Assembly: GCA_045634305.1 (NCBI GenBank)
Contig: JAZQZZ010000019.1
Span: 1 to 64,000 of the forward strand
DNA length: 64,000 bases
Direction: 5' to 3'
Origin: HGM04593 sp045634305
GTDB taxonomy: Bacteria > Bacteroidota > Bacteroidia > Bacteroidales > Bacteroidaceae
Shown here: positions 34,825 through 41,973 of the stretch, piece by piece
Position numbering within the stretch: position 1 is the first letter of the stretch
Layout: each line of letters opens with the position of its first letter
Translations under genes and position numbers: made by a program
The notes under the pieces: model-generated
Databases searched by the model: none
Seen by the model: the letters and a program-made list of their open reading frames with translations, nothing else
Told to the model about the DNA's origin: nothing

Positions 34825-34864
34825 CAGAGGAGAACGACAGCTTAAAAACGTTCTCCTCTGTTTT
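34825..34864. terminator. Bidirectional terminator after the Crp/Fnr gene
   Basis: Perfect 12-bp stem CAGAGGAGAACG/CGTTCTCCTCTG, TTTT on the plus side, CTTTTTT on the minus side. Confidence 0.85.
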
Positions 34865-35015
34865 GCGCTGCAGAGACAGCAAAAAGATAATACAAATTCA
34901 ATAACATGGTCTATCCGTTACGAAACTCCGGACGTTGCAAAATTAGTTCCCCGAAAGACCACACACAATAGCAAATGGTTATGAATATTCGGTGGCGACA
35001 TAGCAATATTTATCC

Positions 35016-35030
35016 ATTGTGCACGACAAT
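35016..35030. promoter_or_regulatory. Inverted repeat ATTGT-N5-ACAAT, possible operator
   Basis: ATTGTGCACGACAAT is a 5+5 palindrome with a 5-bp spacer, about 90 bp upstream of the feoAB transcription start. Its size suits a dimeric regulator of Crp/Fnr type. The regulator is not known. Confidence 0.35.
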
Positions 35031-35063
35031 AGTTATTTATGACTATAAAAAAGACTATTTTAA

Positions 35064-35111
35064 GACAATCTATCTATTGTCAATATTGCAAAAGAGAGCT
35101 ATTTTTGCAAT
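35064..35111 (+). promoter_or_regulatory. feoAB promoter with overlapping palindromic operator
   Basis: The -7 element TATTTTTG lies at 35100-35107 and a TTG at about 20 bp upstream forms the -33. The palindrome GACAATCTATCTATTGTC (35064-35081) covers the -33. A second inverted repeat, ATTGCAAAA with TTTTTGCAAT at about 35085-35111, spans the -7 element. Binding at either would block the polymerase. Confidence 0.5.
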
Positions 35112-35181
35112 GTAATGCAAAAATATAAGCGGTCGGCTTGTTCTTGATGTAGAAAAGGGAACCGGAGCAATAATTTACAAT

Positions 35182-37596
35182 ATGAAATTATCGGAGCTGA
35201 AAAATGGTGAAACTGCGGTCATCGTACGCCTGTCGGGACATGGTGGATTCCGCAAACGCATAATGGAGATGGGGTTCATACGTGGAGAGAAGGTTACATC
35301 GGTACTCGACTCCCCCATGCACGACCCCATCAAGTACAACATCATGGGGTACGAGGTGCTTTTACGCCGCAACGAGGCTGCGATGATTGAGGTCTTGCCC
35401 GAGGAGGATGCCAAGCGCGAACTCTCGCCTGCCCCTACATACAACTGCATATCATTGTGCAACAGTTGCGCAACATGCAACGGACAATGCGCAACCAACT
35501 ACAGGAATGCTACCGAGAGAAGAAATGTCATCAACGTGGCACTGGTGGGTAACCCCAACAGCGGCAAGACATCCATCTTCAATGCACTGGCAAACAAGAA
35601 CGAGCACGTCGGTAACTACAGCGGAGTCACGGTAGATGCCAAGACAGGCAGTTTCAACTACAAGGGATACCGCATCAACCTTACCGACCTGCCGGGAACA
35701 TACTCAATAGCAGCATATTCGCCCGAAGAGATTTTTGTACGCCGTCACCTATATGAGCAGATGCCCGACATCATCATAAACTCGGTAGTGGCATCGAACC
35801 TAGAGCGTAATCTATACCTCACGACCGAACTCATTGACATGAATATACGCTCGGTTGTCGCACTGAACATGTATGACGAGCTGTTGGCAAAGGGAGCCGA
35901 GATTGATTATGTACACCTGGGAGCGATGTTGGGCGTCCCCATGATTCCCACCGTTGCCCGCAACAACAAAGGATTGGACAAGTTGCTCGACACGGTAATC
36001 GAGTTGTTCGAAGGCAAAAACAACACCATACGCCACATCCACATCAACTACGGAAGCATCATTGAGGAGCAGATTGCACCTTTATCGGCATCCATGCATA
36101 AGGCCGATGACCTGCCACAACAGTTCCCCGTACGTTACTGGGCCTTGAAATTGCTCGAGAACGACAATGAAGCATTGCAAAACCTCGATAGTTGCCTCGA
36201 ACTGCCCAAATGGAATTCCATGGCACAGGAGGCGGCAAAAAAAATACAGTCCCAAATGGGAGTAGATGCCGAGACTGCGATAAACGGCGCAAAGTATGGT
36301 TTCATCAACGGAGCATTGCAGGAGACATACAAGCCGGGCGAAAAGGATGCAAACAGGCACACTCACCGTATAGATCGCCTTGTAGCCAACAGATGGTTGG
36401 GTTTCCCCATTTTCATTTTTGTAATGTGGGCAATGTTCAGTTCGGTATTCTTGCTTGGCGCCTATCCACAAGAGTGGATAGAAAGATTGTTCACCTGGTT
36501 TGGCGAGGTTGCGGCAAGTATCATTCCACAAGGTGCAATACAGGACCTTGTTGTCAATGGAATAATAAGTGGCATTGGAAGCGTAGCGGTGTTCATTCCG
36601 CAGATTCTGATACTTTATCTTTTCATCTCGCTGATGGAGGACTCGGGATATATGGCACGCGCGGCATTCATTATGGACAGGCTTATGCACAAGATGGGAC
36701 TGCACGGCAAGTCGTTCATCCCAATGCTGATGGGATTTGGTTGCAACGTGCCTGCCATTATGGCAACACGCACCATCGAAAGCCGCAGCAGCCGCATAAT
36801 AACAGTGCTAATCACCCCATTCATGTCGTGCAGCGCCCGCCTGCCGGTGCTCATACTATTTGCAGGGGCATTCTTCCCGCAACACGCGGCATTGGTACTA
36901 ATGGGGCTTTACCTGCTTGGCATAGCTATTGCGATTATAACCGCCCGTCTGTTGAGGATAGCAAAATTCCACAATGATGAAACTCCATTCGTTATGGAGC
37001 TGCCACCCTACCGTTGGCCGACACTGCGTGCGACACTGCGCCACATGTGGGAGAAGTGTGCGCAGTATATAAAGAAGATTGGTACCGTAATTCTGCTGTC
37101 GACAGTAGTGATATGGTTCCTGAGTTATTATCCAAGACCTGAGGAAACGGAAATGTCAAAGGTGAAAGCGGAAAGCTTTGAACAGATTGCTGATGAGGCT
37201 ACAATCAGCGGCATTAACGAAAACTCTTTCATTGCCATGCTTGGACATGCAGTTGAGCCGGTACTTGCGCCAATTGGACAGAACTGGCGCTCGGGTATAG
37301 CCCTGATAACAAGCATTCCCGCAAAGGAATTGGTAGTGAGCACGTTGGGAGTGCTCTACAGCAGTGATTCGGACGAGAGTATAACCGAGGATTTGAAGGA
37401 GTCGGGTGACTTCACCCCCCGCTCGGCAGCCGCTTTCCTTGTATTCATACTGCTCTTCTTCCCATGCATTGCAACCATCGCGGCGATAGCACACGAGACA
37501 GGCAGTTGGAAATGGGCAACTTTTTCAATTATATACAACACCGCCGTCGCATGGGTGACAGCCTTCATTGTCTACACCATCGGCGGCTTGCTATAA
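35182..37596 (+). CDS. feoB: FeoA-FeoB fusion, ferrous iron transporter
   Basis: 804 residues. The first 75 form a FeoA SH3-like domain (LSGHGGFRKRIMEMGFIRGE). A linker holds five cysteines (Cys89, 93, 96, 99, 103 in NCISLCNSCATCNGQC). The G-protein domain follows (G1 GNPNSGKT at 123-130, G3 DLPG, G4 NMYD), then FeoB transmembrane helices with the Gate motifs (MLMGFGCNVPAIMATRTIES, and FMSCSARLPVLILF). The protein imports Fe(II) across the inner membrane. FeoA-FeoB fusions are common in Bacteroidetes. It is the first of four plus-strand genes, with hemerythrin, LuxR and methionine sulfoxide reductase genes after it at gaps of 20 bp or less. Confidence 0.93.
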   Translation: MKLSELKNGETAVIVRLSGHGGFRKRIMEMGFIRGEKVTSVLDSPMHDPIKYNIMGYEVLLRRNEAAMIEVLPEEDAKRELSPAPTYNCISLCNSCATCNGQCATNYRNATERRNVINVALVGNPNSGKTSIFNALANKNEHVGNYSGVTVDAKTGSFNYKGYRINLTDLPGTYSIAAYSPEEIFVRRHLYEQMPDIIINSVVASNLERNLYLTTELIDMNIRSVVALNMYDELLAKGAEIDYVHLGAMLGVPMIPTVARNNKGLDKLLDTVIELFEGKNNTIRHIHINYGSIIEEQIAPLSASMHKADDLPQQFPVRYWALKLLENDNEALQNLDSCLELPKWNSMAQEAAKKIQSQMGVDAETAINGAKYGFINGALQETYKPGEKDANRHTHRIDRLVANRWLGFPIFIFVMWAMFSSVFLLGAYPQEWIERLFTWFGEVAASIIPQGAIQDLVVNGIISGIGSVAVFIPQILILYLFISLMEDSGYMARAAFIMDRLMHKMGLHGKSFIPMLMGFGCNVPAIMATRTIESRSSRIITVLITPFMSCSARLPVLILFAGAFFPQHAALVLMGLYLLGIAIAIITARLLRIAKFHNDETPFVMELPPYRWPTLRATLRHMWEKCAQYIKKIGTVILLSTVVIWFLSYYPRPEETEMSKVKAESFEQIADEATISGINENSFIAMLGHAVEPVLAPIGQNWRSGIALITSIPAKELVVSTLGVLYSSDSDESITEDLKESGDFTPRSAAAFLVFILLFFPCIATIAAIAHETGSWKWATFSIIYNTAVAWVTAFIVYTIGGLL

Positions 37597-37616
37597 CAAC
37601 TAAAAACAACCACAGA

Positions 37617-38321
37617 ATGAACCAGAACATTACAATATACAACTGCAGAATGAAGATGGCCGACCTTGTTGCAAGCGACATAAGCCTGCTGTCGATTCTA
37701 CAACGCCTTGATATCTCATTGGGATTCGGCGAGGCAACGGTTGCCGAGGTATGCGCACAACACAACTTATCGGCCGACATGTTCCTGATGATATGCAACA
37801 TCTACTCTTTCCGCGACTACTATCCGCAGATTGAGTCACTCACTGATGATGACATAAGGAACATAACCACCTATCTGCGCGCGTCACACTACTACTACCG
37901 TACAATCTGCTTTCCTGCACTGCACGACAACATACACAGAATGGTAAAGGAACTCGACGACGTGAGCCGCCGCCTCATCGACAAGTTCTATGATGACTAT
38001 GACAACGAGGTGAACAACCATTTCAAGTACGAGGAGGAGATTGTGTTCCCATATATCGAGAAGCTGATAGACAATAGACTGAAATGCGACAGCGGATACA
38101 ACATATCGCTTTTCGAGCACAATCACGGCAATGTAAACGAGAAGCTCAACGACCTCAGCAACATCATCATAAAATACTTGAATAAAGAGTATGTATCGCC
38201 TCTGAGATTCGAGATTCTAGGCGAAATCCACAATATAAGCAAGGAACTTCTGAAACACTCCGATATTGAGAATAAATTGCTTGTTCCGTTGGTTGAAAAA
38301 ATTGAAAAGAGCTATGAATAA
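37617..38321 (+). CDS. Hemerythrin-domain protein, Ric/YtfE-like
   Basis: 235 residues from the ATG at 37617. The N-terminal 80 residues resemble the ScdA/DUF542 domain but lack its CC pair. The C-terminal hemerythrin four-helix bundle has the di-iron ligand pattern: HDNIH, HFKYEEEIVFP, FEHNHGNVNEKL and LKHSDIENKLLVP. Ric (YtfE, ScdA) proteins repair iron-sulfur clusters damaged by nitric oxide or oxidants, and other members sense oxygen or NO. The frame extends upstream across the end of feoB, which was rejected. It lies 20 bp after feoB and overlaps the next gene by 8 bp, so they are probably co-expressed. Confidence 0.83.
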   Translation: MNQNITIYNCRMKMADLVASDISLLSILQRLDISLGFGEATVAEVCAQHNLSADMFLMICNIYSFRDYYPQIESLTDDDIRNITTYLRASHYYYRTICFPALHDNIHRMVKELDDVSRRLIDKFYDDYDNEVNNHFKYEEEIVFPYIEKLIDNRLKCDSGYNISLFEHNHGNVNEKLNDLSNIIIKYLNKEYVSPLRFEILGEIHNISKELLKHSDIENKLLVPLVEKIEKSYE

Positions 38322-38907
38322 GGAAAGTAAATACAAGGTTATACTTATTGAACCGTCTGAAATCATAGCAACAGGTATTGCTGCAATAATTAACGGTAAC
38401 CCTCTGTTCAATGTGGCACAGACATTGAACGACCCGTCGTACTACAATTCCAATGACGGCGATGTAGACATCGTCATTATAAACCCCACCGTTGTCGACT
38501 ACAACGACAGACTTGACATACGTTCATGGTTAGGTACAAACAACACGGCACTTGTAGCACTCACACACAGCAACTACGAGGAGAGCGTGCTGCGCCAATA
38601 CGACGAGTGCATCGGTATATACGACAATACCGCGCGCATAATACAAAAGCTGAAGAACGCCATTGAGGAGAATAGCAAGAATCCCAAGAACGACCTCAAC
38701 GAACTCTCTTCACGCGAGAAGGATATACTAGCTGCAGTAGCAATGGGCAAGACAAACAAAGAGATTGCCGATGAGTTCAACATCTCAATATACACAGTAA
38801 TATCGCACCGCCGCAACATATCGCAGAAACTGGGAATCAACTCCATTCCCGGACTCACGGTCTATGCGATAATGAACAAATTGGTGGATATATCGGATTT
38901 CAATTAA
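38314..38907 (+). CDS. LuxR-type regulator with a pseudo-receiver domain
   Basis: 197 residues from the ATG at 38314, overlapping the hemerythrin gene by 8 bp. The C-terminal HTH is a clear LuxR/GerE domain (ELSSREKDILAAVAMGKTNK, then EIADEFNISIYTVISHRRNI). The N-terminal 115 residues follow the receiver fold, but the phosphoacceptor Asp is Asn57 (VDIVIINPTVVD) and the acidic pair is reduced to Glu13 in LIEPSE. Phosphorylation in the usual way is therefore not expected. The gene overlap suggests that the hemerythrin protein acts as its sensor partner; this is inference. Confidence 0.8.
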   Translation: MNKESKYKVILIEPSEIIATGIAAIINGNPLFNVAQTLNDPSYYNSNDGDVDIVIINPTVVDYNDRLDIRSWLGTNNTALVALTHSNYEESVLRQYDECIGIYDNTARIIQKLKNAIEENSKNPKNDLNELSSREKDILAAVAMGKTNKEIADEFNISIYTVISHRRNISQKLGINSIPGLTVYAIMNKLVDISDFN

Positions 38908-38915
38908 ACAATATA

Positions 38916-39383
38916 ATGGCTGAAGAACTACACATTGCGCAAGGCGGCAAGGAGGAGAAATATGCACTGCTATACAAACAGGTCGCGTCCATTGTTGAAA
39001 ACGAAAGCGACACCATAGCCAACATGGCAAACGTAGCCGCAATGATTCACCACACATTCGGATTCTGGTGGACAGGATTCTACCGTGTTATCGGCGAAGA
39101 GCTTATACTTGGTCCCTTTCAAGGACCGCTTGCATGCAGCCGCATAAAATTCGGCCGCGGAGTATGCGGTACAGCATGGAAGGAACAGCGCACACTGGTG
39201 GTACCCGACGTCGAGCTGTTCCCGGGACACATAGCTTGCAGCAGCGCATCAAAAAGCGAGATTGTAGTCCCGCTGTTCAAAGAAGGCAAAGTGATTGCGG
39301 TACTCGACATTGACAGCGAACACCTTGCCACATTCGATGAGACAGACAAACTTTGGCTTGAAAGAATTGTGGAATTGTTGTAA
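38916..39383 (+). CDS. Free methionine-(R)-sulfoxide reductase (GAF-domain, MsrC type)
   Basis: 155 residues forming one GAF domain. The segments FWWTGFYRV, LGPFQGPLACSRIKFGRGVC and LFPGHIACSSASKSEIVVPL match fRMsr enzymes, and the three active cysteines are present (Cys74, Cys84, Cys108). The enzyme reduces free methionine-R-sulfoxide using thioredoxin. It lies 8 bp after the LuxR gene and ends the feoAB operon, adding an oxidant defence function to it. The region after it (39384-39423) is short and has no terminator hairpin. Confidence 0.9.
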   Translation: MAEELHIAQGGKEEKYALLYKQVASIVENESDTIANMANVAAMIHHTFGFWWTGFYRVIGEELILGPFQGPLACSRIKFGRGVCGTAWKEQRTLVVPDVELFPGHIACSSASKSEIVVPLFKEGKVIAVLDIDSEHLATFDETDKLWLERIVELL

Positions 39384-39423
39384 ATAACAGAATTAAGACA
39401 GGCGTAATGCAACAATAAGTTCT

Positions 39424-39792
39424 TCAAACACTTTTCTTCAATGTCCTATAACTCAATATATGAATGCTCACTCCGATTGCAATGACAATGAACAGAGCAC
39501 TCATCCACCACTCATTGGCAACGGAAATTGCGCAATAGAGCAATGTCACCCACACCATTGTTACAGAAACAATCTTCACACGCAGCGGCAGTGCCTTGTG
39601 TTCCCTGAAAATCTTTATATATGGGCCAAGATGCTTATGCGACATTAGCCAGTCATACAGTCTCTGCGAACTGCGCATATATAAAGCTGCCGAGAGCAGA
39701 AGGAATGGCGTGGTTGGCAGAACAGGCAGGAAAATGCCCATTATGCCCAGCGCGAGCGACACGCTTCCTATGATTGCCAAAAGATATCTCAT
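39424..39792 (-). CDS. DUF454 (YbaN) family membrane protein
   Basis: 122 residues. It has two or three hydrophobic helices: LLAIIGSVSLALGIMGIFLP, and the pair VSVTMVWVTLLYCAISVANEW and ALFIVIAIGVSIHIL, with the family core LPTTPFLLLSAALYMRSSQR and YDWLMSHKHLGPYI. Members are inner membrane proteins of unknown role. It is convergent with the feoAB operon. A possible -7 element TACCTTCG lies upstream at 39811-39818. Confidence 0.9.
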   Translation of the reverse strand: MRYLLAIIGSVSLALGIMGIFLPVLPTTPFLLLSAALYMRSSQRLYDWLMSHKHLGPYIKIFREHKALPLRVKIVSVTMVWVTLLYCAISVANEWWMSALFIVIAIGVSIHILSYRTLKKSV

Positions 39793-39953
39793 TGTTCTGT
39801 AATTGCGGCGCGAAGGTACAAAAAATATCCTACAGCGTGAAACAATGGCTACGTCTACATATATTTTTCTTGAGAAAATGTTTTTTATTTATTTTTTATT
39901 CGTACATTGCACACGATAAAAGAAACATTGTCTAACCTTAAACTCCCTACACT

Positions 39954-40457
39954 ATGAAAAAGTTCATGTTTCTATTTGCGTTTATCTTACTATCAGGAGT
40001 TGTAACAGGCCATGCACAAGTAAAAAAGACAGGACCCGATGCCGGGCCACTTGTCGGTATGTGGCAATATGTTGAAGAGGTTGTGACATCAGATGGCGGC
40101 AAAGCCTACATTGGCAAGCAGATATTCAAGACCATAACCGAAGATAATACATATTCTGTAATTCTTGGGGTAAACATCCCTGTCAAGGAGGCCAATTGGG
40201 AAGAAAGCAAGACAAGTACACTCGCTTTCATAACCCAAGAGGGCGAGATTGAGATGAAGGAGGAGAACACATACCTTGAGTACATCAACAACCACTATCT
40301 CGACAAGAGCCTCAACAACACAATCTCCAACTTGCGATACAGGTTCAGCGAGGAAAACAATAATATCCTTTATGTGGAATACAACCTTAGCGGCACCGAA
40401 AACGACAATTGGGTGAGCGAAATATGGTTAAGAGTAATTCCGTTAGGCGCGAAATAA
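39954..40457 (+). CDS. Secreted DUF4488-like protein (lipocalin-like)
   Basis: 167 residues. The signal peptide MKKFMFLFAFILLSGVVTGHA is followed by a beta-rich body (LVGMWQYVEEVV, GKQIFKTITEDNTYSVILGV, LRYRFSEENNNILYVEYNLS, SEIWLRVIPLGAK), consistent with a small beta-barrel of the DUF4488/lipocalin-like type found in Bacteroidales. The assignment is from memory of the pattern and is moderate. It is a single gene with a promoter-like TACATTGC at 39903-39910 and a terminator at 40478-40512. Confidence 0.6.
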   Translation: MKKFMFLFAFILLSGVVTGHAQVKKTGPDAGPLVGMWQYVEEVVTSDGGKAYIGKQIFKTITEDNTYSVILGVNIPVKEANWEESKTSTLAFITQEGEIEMKEENTYLEYINNHYLDKSLNNTISNLRYRFSEENNNILYVEYNLSGTENDNWVSEIWLRVIPLGAK

Positions 40458-40477
40458 TTATAAATATCATCACAGCA

Positions 40478-40512
40478 GAGGGTGACCCAAAAGTAATTGA
40501 TGGGTCACCCTC
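40478..40512. terminator. Convergent terminator after the DUF4488-like gene
   Basis: Perfect 11-bp stem GAGGGTGACCC/GGGTCACCCTC with a 13-nt loop, and a T-rich flank (GATTCTATTTT). It also lies 23 bp past the stop codon of the convergent membrane protein gene. Confidence 0.75.
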
Positions 40513-40535
40513 GATTCTATTTTACGGATAGTTCT

Positions 40536-41252
40536 CTATTTACATCTGATCTCCATAAACAGCACATAGAGGAACGGCAGCATATAGAGCACTGTCTCTA
40601 TTATACTCCACAGCATATCGGATGCCTGTTGCACCCCGGCATATTGCAGGCAAGGCACAATACCCGATGCCGGCAAAAGAGCCATGATGGCAGGAATGAA
40701 GAGAACAAAGGTGTCGGCGGTTGAAACAACCACATCCATAATTGAACGGAAGTTACCATAAATGAAGCCATATATGAGCGACACAAATAAAGTTCCGATA
40801 AAAAGCAGCAATACCCAACCCTGCAGTAACGGTGAGAGTGCCGGCTCATGTGTCACGCCGGAGAGGATGTTCCATGGAGCGACAGCCGACATATAAAGAA
40901 GAGCCACATAACATACAGTTGCCGCAAGCGAAAATAGCAATGCACGCCACTCAGAGAGTGTCAAACGACGCAGACACAGCAATCGTAAAAGAACTTTAAC
41001 GAGTCCGGAACCACGCAACAGTCCATAGGTGGCAACAAGCAACATCACCATTCCCCAAGGCACCGCGCCTATTGATGGCAATGCCGTGCGTAAAGCCCAA
41101 CGTACACCCTCGGCACTTATCAATGACGACGTTGGAAGCTCTGCTCCAAAGAGGAGCTGCATGACATCGGCAAAGAACGCACCTATCCACACCATCAGCA
41201 ACAATAGCAGATAAGCCAGCAAAGGGTAATAATTTGCTCTACGGTTATTCAT
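40536..41252 (-). CDS. Small integral membrane protein resembling a reduced AbgT transporter
   Basis: 238 residues with about six hydrophobic helices. Two stretches match AbgT transporters in sequence and order: SLISAEGVRWALRTAL, as in the AbgT pattern LLS.EG..W.L.N, and SPLLQGWVLLLFIGTLFVS followed by LIYGFIYGNFRSIMD, as in AbgT's GIVPL...F...L.YG. The AbgT re-entrant hairpin motif with its SDAA and PP residues, and the C-terminal half after about residue 300 of AbgT, are absent. Usual AbgT proteins are near 500 residues. The gene overlaps the response regulator gene by 8 bp, so it belongs to the operon of the double kinase. Transport is doubtful; a sensor or adaptor is possible. Confidence 0.6.
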   Translation of the reverse strand: MNNRRANYYPLLAYLLLLLMVWIGAFFADVMQLLFGAELPTSSLISAEGVRWALRTALPSIGAVPWGMVMLLVATYGLLRGSGLVKVLLRLLCLRRLTLSEWRALLFSLAATVCYVALLYMSAVAPWNILSGVTHEPALSPLLQGWVLLLFIGTLFVSLIYGFIYGNFRSIMDVVVSTADTFVLFIPAIMALLPASGIVPCLQYAGVQQASDMLWSIIETVLYMLPFLYVLFMEIRCK

Positions 41253-41967
41253 CGGCTTCCAGGTTTTCTACATCAATGATATGAAGTTCTATGGCACGCA
41301 CCACAAGGCGGGTAACATTTATTCCGCGCTGTTCACTGTCGGGGAAAAGGCGTGCTATAAGATCGGCCTGACGTTTTTCGAGTGACTTCACGCCAAAAGG
41401 CATTGTCTTCAATGAGGCCACCATCTCCTTGGTGTATCCAAGCGCAAGATGACGCAGGAAACACTCATCGTAACGGTCAATCTCATAATGTATGAGCGAT
41501 TTCTGACGCGCAGTCTCACGGTTCACATTCTCGCGGAAACGCTCGACAAGCTTTTCAAGTACCGGCTGATTGAAGACATTGCGTTTGCCAGCCATTACAT
41601 TGTATATCTCGTGCTTTGTGAGAAGTTCACCGGTCTTGAGAGTTATACCGTCTGCCCCGGCATCGAGTACATCGACCCACAGCTTTTCATTGAGCAGTTC
41701 GCCGGTAAAAACAAGGATTTTCATCGTTGGATGTTCCCGTTTCATTCTGGCGCAGATTTCCACGCCCACAGTAGTAGAGCCACCAAGTCCCAGATCGAGA
41801 AGCAACAGATCGGGCACTGCACGCCCAAGTACCTCATTGAGTTCGCTCTCGTTTGAAGCAGTTCCTATTACATTGGCTTCGGGCAACTCGGTACGGAAAA
41901 TTTCCTCTGTACCCTTGAGTTCAAGCCTCGCATCTTCTACAATTACTACACTGAATTTCTCTATCAT
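41245..41967 (-). CDS. Response regulator with a divergent LuxR-type output domain
   Basis: 240 residues. The receiver domain (1-120) is complete: acidic pair Glu11-Asp12, phosphoacceptor Asp58 (LLLLDLGLGG), Thr88 (LVFTGE) and Lys111 (LKTGE). The C-terminal domain (about 160-235: ECFLRHLALGYTKEMVASLK, SLEKRQADLIARLF, VTRLVVRAIELHIID) resembles the LuxR/GerE HTH but with low similarity; I recall it as a Bacteroidales domain (DUF5932). It lies 6 bp after the double kinase and overlaps the membrane protein gene by 8 bp, so its phosphodonor should be the kinase. Confidence 0.8.
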   Translation of the reverse strand: MIEKFSVVIVEDARLELKGTEEIFRTELPEANVIGTASNESELNEVLGRAVPDLLLLDLGLGGSTTVGVEICARMKREHPTMKILVFTGELLNEKLWVDVLDAGADGITLKTGELLTKHEIYNVMAGKRNVFNQPVLEKLVERFRENVNRETARQKSLIHYEIDRYDECFLRHLALGYTKEMVASLKTMPFGVKSLEKRQADLIARLFPDSEQRGINVTRLVVRAIELHIIDVENLEADE

Positions 41968-41973
41968 AATTCA

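Larger units (their letters stand above)
34866..35181. other. Intergenic region between Crp/Fnr regulator and feoAB
   Basis: No protein gene of normal length. It contains a minus-strand promoter-like pair (TAATTTTG at 34938-34945 with TTG about 20 bp upstream) that would read toward the bidirectional terminator and could give an RNA of about 115 nt. It also contains the feoAB promoter and three inverted repeats, listed separately. Confidence 0.5.

Noticed and set aside
35512..35640. Short plus-strand frame in another register inside feoB
   Set aside because: Overlaps the P-loop of FeoB; shadow frame.
36082..36705. Minus-strand frame of 207 codons within feoB
   Set aside because: Antisense to the strongly supported FeoB reading frame.
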